From Stomatobaculum sp. (lineage in GTDB: Bacteria; Bacillota_A; Clostridia; Lachnospirales; Lachnospiraceae): a stretch of 8,745 bases of DNA. Under the pieces are notes generated by a model that saw only the letters and a program-made list of their open reading frames with translations, made no database searches and was not told the DNA's origin. The position numbers and the translations under genes were made by a program. Numbering within the stretch: the stretch's first letter is position 1; each line of letters starts with the position of its first letter. The stretch lies in the NCBI GenBank assembly GCA_017449925.1, contig JAFSYO010000138.1, positions 1-8,745 of the forward strand, in the 5' to 3' direction. Positions 4,941-8,745 of this stretch are shown one piece after another.

Positions 4941-6635
4941 TCAGGCCTTCGGAAGTTTAAAGGAACTCTTCAGCGAAACGATACGGTTGAACACCAGATG
5001 ATCCGGAGAAGAATCCTTCGCATCGATGCAGAAAAAGCCGTTACGGACAAACTGGTAGCTGTCGCAGGCTTTTGCACCGTCAAAGTTCGGTTCCAGCTTC
5101 GCGTCCTTCACGACGGTCAGGGAATTCGGATTAAGGTTCAGTTCTCCGGTCTCCGGATCATAGACGCCCTTCTCCTCATCCACGATGTTCTCGTAAAGAC
5201 GGCACTCTGCAGACACCGCTGTAGAAACATTGACCCAGTGAATGGTCCCTTTGACCTTGCGGCCGGTGAACCCGCTGCCGTTCTTTGTCTCGGGATCATA
5301 GGTGCAGTGAATGGCGGTGATCTTTCCCTCCGCGTCCTTGTCCACGCCAACACATTTCACGAAATATGCTCCCATAAGGCGCACTTCGTTCCCGGGGAAC
5401 AGGCGGAAATACTTCTTCGGCGGGACCTCCATAAAATCTTCTTCCTCGATCCAGAGTTCCCTGCCGAAGGGGATCATCCTCTCTCCCAGCTCCGGGTTTT
5501 CCAGGTTGTTCGGCATCGGAAGAAGCTCGGTCTGTCCCTCCGGATAATTGTCGATGATCAGCTTCAGCGGATGCAGCACTGCCATCATGCGGGAACGCTT
5601 CAGCTTCAGGTCCTCCCGGATGCAGTACTCCAGCATGGAATAGTCCACTGAGGAATTCGCCTTGGAGACGCCGACCAGATCCACGAACATCCTGATGGAT
5701 TCAGGCGTGTACCCGCGGCGCCGCAGCGCTGCGATGGAGACCAGTCGCGGATCATCCCAGCCGTCCACGATTCCGCTCTCCACCAGTTTCTTGATGTATC
5801 TCTTGCCGGTCACCACATTGGTGAGATACAGCTTCGCGAACTCGATCTGTCTCGGCGGCTCCTCAAAACCGCACTCCCGGACGACCCAGTCATAAAGCGG
5901 ACGGTGATCTTCAAATTCCAGCGTGCAGATGGAATGCGTGATATGCTCCACCGCGTCCTCAATGGGATGGGCAAAGTCGTACATGGGATAGATGCACCAC
6001 TTGTCGCCTGTATTCTGGTGCGGCATATGGGCAATGCGGTAGATGACGGGATCCCGCATGTTGATATTCGGGGACGCCATGTCGATCTTCGCACGGAGCA
6101 CGCGGCTCCCGTCTTCGTATTTACCTTCCTTCATCTCCGTAAAGAGCTTCAGGTTTTCTTCGACGGACCTGTTACGGTAGGGACTTTCCTTTCCCGGCGT
6201 ATTGAAATCGCCCCTGTATTCGCGGATCTGTTCCGCAGTCAGGTCACAGACGAAGGCTTTGCCGTTCCGGATCAGTTTCAGCGCGCATTCATACATGGTG
6301 TCGAAATAGTCGGAGGCAAAGAAAACACGGTCCTCGAAGTCAGCTCCCAGCCACTCCACATCTGCCCGGATGGATTCCACGAACTCCCACTTTTCTTTCG
6401 TCGGGTTGGTGTCGTCATAGCGAAGATTGAACTTTCCGCCGTACTCCTCCGCAAGCCCGAAATTCAGCAGGATCGACTTGGCGTGGCCGATGTGCAGATA
6501 TCCGTTCGGCTCCGGCGGGAAGCGAGTCTGGACATGGCTGTACTTACCTTCCGCCAGATCCTTATCGATCTCGTTTTCGATAAAGTTCCGTTCCCTTCTT
6601 TCCGATGTTTCAGTAACATTTACTGCTTCACTCAT
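4941..6635 (-). CDS. glnS: Glutamine--tRNA ligase (glutaminyl-tRNA synthetase)
   Basis: A 564-residue class I aminoacyl-tRNA synthetase that charges tRNA-Gln in the cytoplasm. The N-terminal catalytic domain shows [16 protein letters not shown] with HIGH at 48-51, LRYDDTNP (71-78), the substrate region [15 protein letters not shown] (214-228) and [12 protein letters not shown] (239-250). WDDPRL (293-298) and [12 protein letters not shown] follow. The C-terminal half (from about 340) is the anticodon-binding beta-barrel region. Length and motif order are those of bacterial GlnRS, without a YqeY extension. The KMSKS-equivalent loop reads VVTGKR (274-279) where the usual bacterial form is VMSKR; the Lys and Arg are kept. 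AGAAGG stands seven bases before the ATG. It lies 51 bp after acpP and 16 bp before the pflX-like gene. Since many Clostridia instead make Gln-tRNA through GatCAB, its presence is mildly informative. Confidence 0.97.
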   Translation of the reverse strand: MSEAVNVTETSERRERNFIENEIDKDLAEGKYSHVQTRFPPEPNGYLHIGHAKSILLNFGLAEEYGGKFNLRYDDTNPTKEKWEFVESIRADVEWLGADFEDRVFFASDYFDTMYECALKLIRNGKAFVCDLTAEQIREYRGDFNTPGKESPYRNRSVEENLKLFTEMKEGKYEDGSRVLRAKIDMASPNINMRDPVIYRIAHMPHQNTGDKWCIYPMYDFAHPIEDAVEHITHSICTLEFEDHRPLYDWVVRECGFEEPPRQIEFAKLYLTNVVTGKRYIKKLVESGIVDGWDDPRLVSIAALRRRGYTPESIRMFVDLVGVSKANSSVDYSMLEYCIREDLKLKRSRMMAVLHPLKLIIDNYPEGQTELLPMPNNLENPELGERMIPFGRELWIEEEDFMEVPPKKYFRLFPGNEVRLMGAYFVKCVGVDKDAEGKITAIHCTYDPETKNGSGFTGRKVKGTIHWVNVSTAVSAECRLYENIVDEEKGVYDPETGELNLNPNSLTVVKDAKLEPNFDGAKACDSYQFVRNGFFCIDAKDSSPDHLVFNRIVSLKSSFKLPKA

Positions 6636-6686
6636 AGGTCTACCTTCTCTTTATTTATTAACTGTTTGACAAGATGCCGCGGCGTA

Positions 6687-6923
6687 TTACTCTTCGTCTA
6701 TCCCCTTGGACTGGAGATACTTCAGAACATCACCGACAGTCAGCATCTTTTCCAGATCCTCTGTGGGGATCTCAATGCCGAATTCGTCCTCCATTCCCAT
6801 GACCAGTTCAAACAGGTCCAGAGAATCCGCCCCAAGATCGTCCTTAAAAGATGTTTCCTCGGTAATGGAATCAGCATCAGCATTCAGCTGATCCGCGATC
6901 ATCTGCTTCATTTTTTCAAACAT
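6687..6923 (-). CDS. acpP: Acyl carrier protein
   Basis: A 78-residue acidic four-helix protein that carries acyl chains as thioesters on a phosphopantetheine arm during fatty-acid synthesis in the cytoplasm. The attachment motif is [10 protein letters not shown], with Ser34 the modified residue. It is followed by the acidic recognition helix and [21 protein letters not shown], typical of AcpP. Length is standard. AGGAGG lies eight bases before the ATG. No other fatty-acid genes flank it. It is set apart from upstream genes by a hairpin at 7015-7042 and followed by glnS after 51 bp with no visible terminator, so it may lead an acpP-glnS-pflX transcript. A TTGACT near 6985 on the minus strand could be a -35, but I see no good matching -10. 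Confidence 0.96.
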   Translation of the reverse strand: MFEKMKQMIADQLNADADSITEETSFKDDLGADSLDLFELVMGMEDEFGIEIPTEDLEKMLTVGDVLKYLQSKGIDEE

Positions 6924-7014
6924 GTTTCGTTCCTCCTGAAACGGTATAAATGTACGTCTATAAACTAACTGATTCAGCCGTCAGAGTCAAGCCCGTAATG
7001 CCCTCCTCACGAAC

Positions 7015-7042
7015 AAAGGCAGAGCGCAAGCGCTCTGCCTTT
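7015..7042 (-). terminator. Terminator-like hairpin between the small zinc-ribbon gene and acpP
   Basis: AAAGGCAGAGCG and CGCTCTGCCTTT pair as a 12-bp stem around a four-base loop (7027-7030). On the minus strand the stem ends in CCTTT followed by GTTCG, a short U-tract, about 20 bp after the stop of the small gene at 7062. The flanking T-run is modest, so its strength is uncertain, but the position between two minus-strand units fits a terminator. Confidence 0.7.
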
Positions 7043-7061
7043 CATCATGACGCCTTACTTG

Positions 7062-7232
7062 TCAGCTGTCTTCTTCTGCTGTTCCGCGGTCTTTCCTGTG
7101 CTTTTTTTCACAGTCAGGACAGCGCCCGCAGATCTTTAGATAGATCAGTTTCTGTTTCTTCTGGTACTCGCTTCCTTCTACTTCTGCATCAGCGATGTGA
7201 CCGCATGCGAAAAGAATCGTGTGTTTGCTCAT
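7062..7232 (-). CDS. Small Cys-rich zinc-ribbon-like protein, unknown function
   Basis: A 56-residue basic protein read directly from the minus strand; it is short and easily missed. It starts MSKHTILFACGHIADAEVEG. Its cysteines form two groups, Cys10-Gly-His12 and Cys35-x2-Cys38-x2-Cys41 (ICGRCPDCEKKH), enough ligands for one structural zinc. The segment between them (22-34) is rich in Lys and aromatic or aliphatic residues, and the last 15 residues are charged. A ribosome-site-like AAGGAAGAGGT precedes the ATG by about nine bases, and a terminator-like hairpin follows 20 bp after the stop, so both ends look gene-like. It follows the malic enzyme by 63 bp, with a TATAAT on the minus strand (7261-7266) in that gap. 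I do not recognise a characterised family; nucleic-acid or protein binding is the usual guess for such ribbons. Confidence 0.75.
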   Translation of the reverse strand: MSKHTILFACGHIADAEVEGSEYQKKQKLIYLKICGRCPDCEKKHRKDRGTAEEDS

Positions 7233-7295
7233 AGTTCTCTTACCTCTTCCTTTCGAAATTATTATACACCACTGTCAAAAGAAAAGGGAGCTGTT

Positions 7296-8474
7296 TCACA
7301 AACTTTTTCGTGCGACTCCCGACCTTACTGCAGCATCGGCGACAGCCGCCGCCACAGCGTCTCTCACCCTCGGATCAAAAGCCTTCGGAATAATATTGTT
7401 CTCATTAAGTTCATCTTCCGGAATGATGCCTGCGATGGCCATGGCAGCGGCCATCTTCATCTCCTCGTTAATATCCTTCGCCCGGACATCAAAGGCGCCC
7501 CGGAACACGCCCGGAAATACCAGGACATTGTTGATCTGGTTGGGATAATCGCTTCTTCCGGTGGAGATCACCTTCGCGCCTCCTGCCTTCGCATCTTCCG
7601 GGAAGATCTCCGGTGTGGGATTCGCGCAGGCAAATATTATGGCATCGCGGTTCATGCTTTGCACCATCTCCTTTGTCACCATTCCCGGGCGGGAGAAACC
7701 GAGGAAGATGTCCGCCCCCACAAGAGCGTCCGCGAGCTTGCCTTTCTTGTCTTCCAGATTGGTTGTCTTCAGCATCTCCTTCTGCGCCCAGTTCAAGCCT
7801 TCATAGGCGGAGGACATGATGCCGTCCTTGTCACACAGGATCAGATTCCGGAATCCGTAAGCGAGAAGAAGGCGGGACACCGCGATGCCTGCGGAGCCGG
7901 CGCCGTTGACAACGACCTTCACTTCTTCCTTTGTTTTCCCGACGACCTTCAGGGCATTGATCAAGCCTGAAAGAACAACAATGGCCGTGCCGTGCTGGTC
8001 GTCGTGGAAGATCGGGATGTCGCATTTCTCCTTCAGCTTCCGTTCGATCTCAAAGCAGCGGGGCGCAGCGATATCCTCCAGGTTCACGCCTCCGAAGGAG
8101 CCGGAAAGGAGCCAGATGGTATTGACGATCTCATCCACATCCTTTGATTTCACGCAAAGCGGAAAGGCGTCGACATCGCCGAAGCTCTTGAACAGGACGC
8201 ACTTTCCTTCCATGACCGGCATGCCCGCCTCGGGGCCGATGTCCCCAAGACCCAGAATGGCTGTGCCGTCCGTGATCACTGCGCACATGTTCCACCGCCT
8301 GGTCAGTTCATATGATTTCGTGATGTCCTTCTGGATCTCAAGGCAGGGTTCCGCCACCCCCGGCGTATAAGCAATGGAAAGATCTTCGGAACTGTTCACG
8401 GAAACGGTCGCTTTTACTTCGATCTTACCTTTCCACTCATAATGTTTTTTCAGAGCTTCTTCCACAGTATTCAT
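7296..8474 (-). CDS. NAD(P)-dependent malic enzyme, short bacterial form
   Basis: A 392-residue oxidative decarboxylase that converts malate to pyruvate and CO2 with reduction of NAD(P), linking C4 acids to pyruvate in the cytoplasm. Seen in order: SIAYTPGVAEPC with the catalytic-type Tyr36, DIGPEAGMPVMEGK with Lys91, NLEDIAAPRCFEIE (131-144) and IPIFHDDQHGTA (153-164), both supplying metal ligands. Then come the Rossmann loop VVNGAGSAG (188-196), LCDKDG after the second strand, ACANPTPEI and the C-terminal SDYPNQINNVLVFPGVFRGA. It lacks the phosphotransacetylase domain of E. coli MaeB, as usual in Gram-positive short forms. The Asp in LCDKDG suggests NAD preference, but this is not decisive. 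A GGCGGAG stretch lies about five bases before the ATG. The gene is 78 bp downstream of tmRNA, separated by a GC-rich hairpin. A link to the TRAP module through malate is possible but not shown. Confidence 0.95.
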   Translation of the reverse strand: MNTVEEALKKHYEWKGKIEVKATVSVNSSEDLSIAYTPGVAEPCLEIQKDITKSYELTRRWNMCAVITDGTAILGLGDIGPEAGMPVMEGKCVLFKSFGDVDAFPLCVKSKDVDEIVNTIWLLSGSFGGVNLEDIAAPRCFEIERKLKEKCDIPIFHDDQHGTAIVVLSGLINALKVVGKTKEEVKVVVNGAGSAGIAVSRLLLAYGFRNLILCDKDGIMSSAYEGLNWAQKEMLKTTNLEDKKGKLADALVGADIFLGFSRPGMVTKEMVQSMNRDAIIFACANPTPEIFPEDAKAGGAKVISTGRSDYPNQINNVLVFPGVFRGAFDVRAKDINEEMKMAAAMAIAGIIPEDELNENNIIPKAFDPRVRDAVAAAVADAAVRSGVARKSL

Positions 8475-8519
8475 CTTAACTCCGCCTCTCTGTCTGAAAA
8501 TGACCCGTGCGATTCAAGC

Positions 8520-8548
8520 CACGCCCGGAGCCTTATGCCCCGGGCGTG
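8520..8548 (-). terminator. GC-rich hairpin just after tmRNA
   Basis: CACGCCCGG and CCGGGCGTG form a perfect 9-bp stem with an 11-nt loop, starting five bases after the tmRNA 3' end. The minus-strand sequence after it (GCTTGAATCGC) is not U-rich, so termination may be partial. It could serve as a 3'-processing or stability element for the tmRNA precursor and allow read-through into the malic enzyme gene. Confidence 0.55.
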
Positions 8549-8552
8549 CTGC

Positions 8553-8745
8553 TGGAGATGACGGGAGTCGAACCCGTGTCCAGAAATCAATTCCCCGTCC
8601 TTCTACTATCATAGTCCGTTGTTTGACATTCCCTCCGCCGCACGGAAACGAACATCCTTACGGTTTCAGTAGCTTCATAATACGCCCGCGCGGGCAAAGC
8701 TTAGCGCGCGTCGTTCCTCACATAGTCGACGCCCGGGTCCCGGAG
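8553..8745 (-). ncRNA. ssrA: Transfer-messenger RNA (tmRNA), 3' part; 5' half and tag reading frame lie right of the window
   Basis: tmRNA rescues stalled ribosomes together with SmpB. On the minus strand the gene ends in a tRNA-like 3' domain: the T-arm ACGGGTTCGACTCCCGT (8561-8577) followed by CATCTCCA, the 3' acceptor strand plus discriminator. The next bases are GCA, so the terminal CCA is apparently not encoded. Upstream, CTATGATAGTAGAAGGACGGGG and GAATGTCAAACAACGGA align well with the helix-2 and PK4 regions of known tmRNAs. A GCGTCG/CGACGC stem (8708-8732) belongs to the pseudoknot region. About 193 nt are present; full tmRNAs are around 350 nt with the tag near nt 90-120, so the tag is expected outside the window. 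The order is that of a one-piece, non-permuted tmRNA. Confidence 0.93.

Noticed and set aside
5904..6968. 354-codon plus-strand frame opposite glnS and acpP
   Set aside because: It is antisense to two unmistakable genes, spans their intergenic gap, resembles no protein family I know, and has no ribosome site.
7261..7278. TTGACA and TATAAT on the minus strand ahead of the small zinc-ribbon gene, read as a perfect promoter
   Set aside because: The two hexamers are only 6 bp apart (7273-7278 and 7261-7266), not about 17. The TATAAT may still be a -10, but this TTGACA cannot be its -35.
8701..8745. A tmRNA tag reading ending in NDAR followed by TAA
   Set aside because: It does not end like known tags, lies in a sequence that folds as a GCGTCG/CGACGC stem, and is only about 150-190 nt from the 3' end, where the pseudoknots are expected. 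The tag should lie beyond the window edge.

Overview
The window looks like chromosomal DNA from an anaerobic member of the Bacillota, most likely class Clostridia (Lachnospiraceae-like). The evidence is strong AGGAGG-type ribosome sites, coding DNA of moderate to slightly high GC next to a very AT-rich intergenic region, a PflX-type radical-SAM protein, a short malic enzyme without a phosphotransacetylase domain, a clostridial-style GlnRS and a standard one-piece tmRNA. This placement is inference; there is no rRNA or tRNA to fix it. I see no insertion sequence, phage gene, CRISPR array or other mobile element.

Left part (1-3954), apparently an accessory metabolic module: on the minus strand an aroE-like dehydrogenase gene is followed by the TRAP transporter genes dctQ and dctM (dctM runs off the left edge). 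On the plus strand, across a 454-bp AT-rich intergenic region, lies an HMG-CoA-lyase-family gene and then a gene for a membrane-anchored, Ala/Glu-rich helical protein, closed by a strong terminator. The intergenic region holds two matching 18-bp dyads exactly 42 bp apart, one of them over the candidate aroE promoter. The AroE-like protein has an Asp where NADP-type enzymes carry an Arg-bearing loop, and two changes in the shikimate pocket. A catabolic, NAD-linked role on a substrate brought in by the TRAP system is therefore more likely than aromatic biosynthesis. The substrate is not known.

Middle part (4010-6923), minus strand, mostly housekeeping: acpP (acyl carrier protein), glnS (glutaminyl-tRNA synthetase) and a pflX-like radical-SAM gene are closely spaced and could be one transcript. 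It ends convergently against the terminator of the Ala/Glu-rich gene.

Right part (7015-8745), minus strand: the 3' part of ssrA (tmRNA; its tag-coding part lies outside the window), a GC-rich hairpin, an NAD(P)-malic enzyme, a 56-codon gene for a small Cys-rich zinc-ribbon-like protein, and a terminator-like hairpin before acpP.

The points most worth following up are the divergent TRAP/AroE-like/HMGL-like module with its paired dyads, and the small CGH...CxxCxxC protein.
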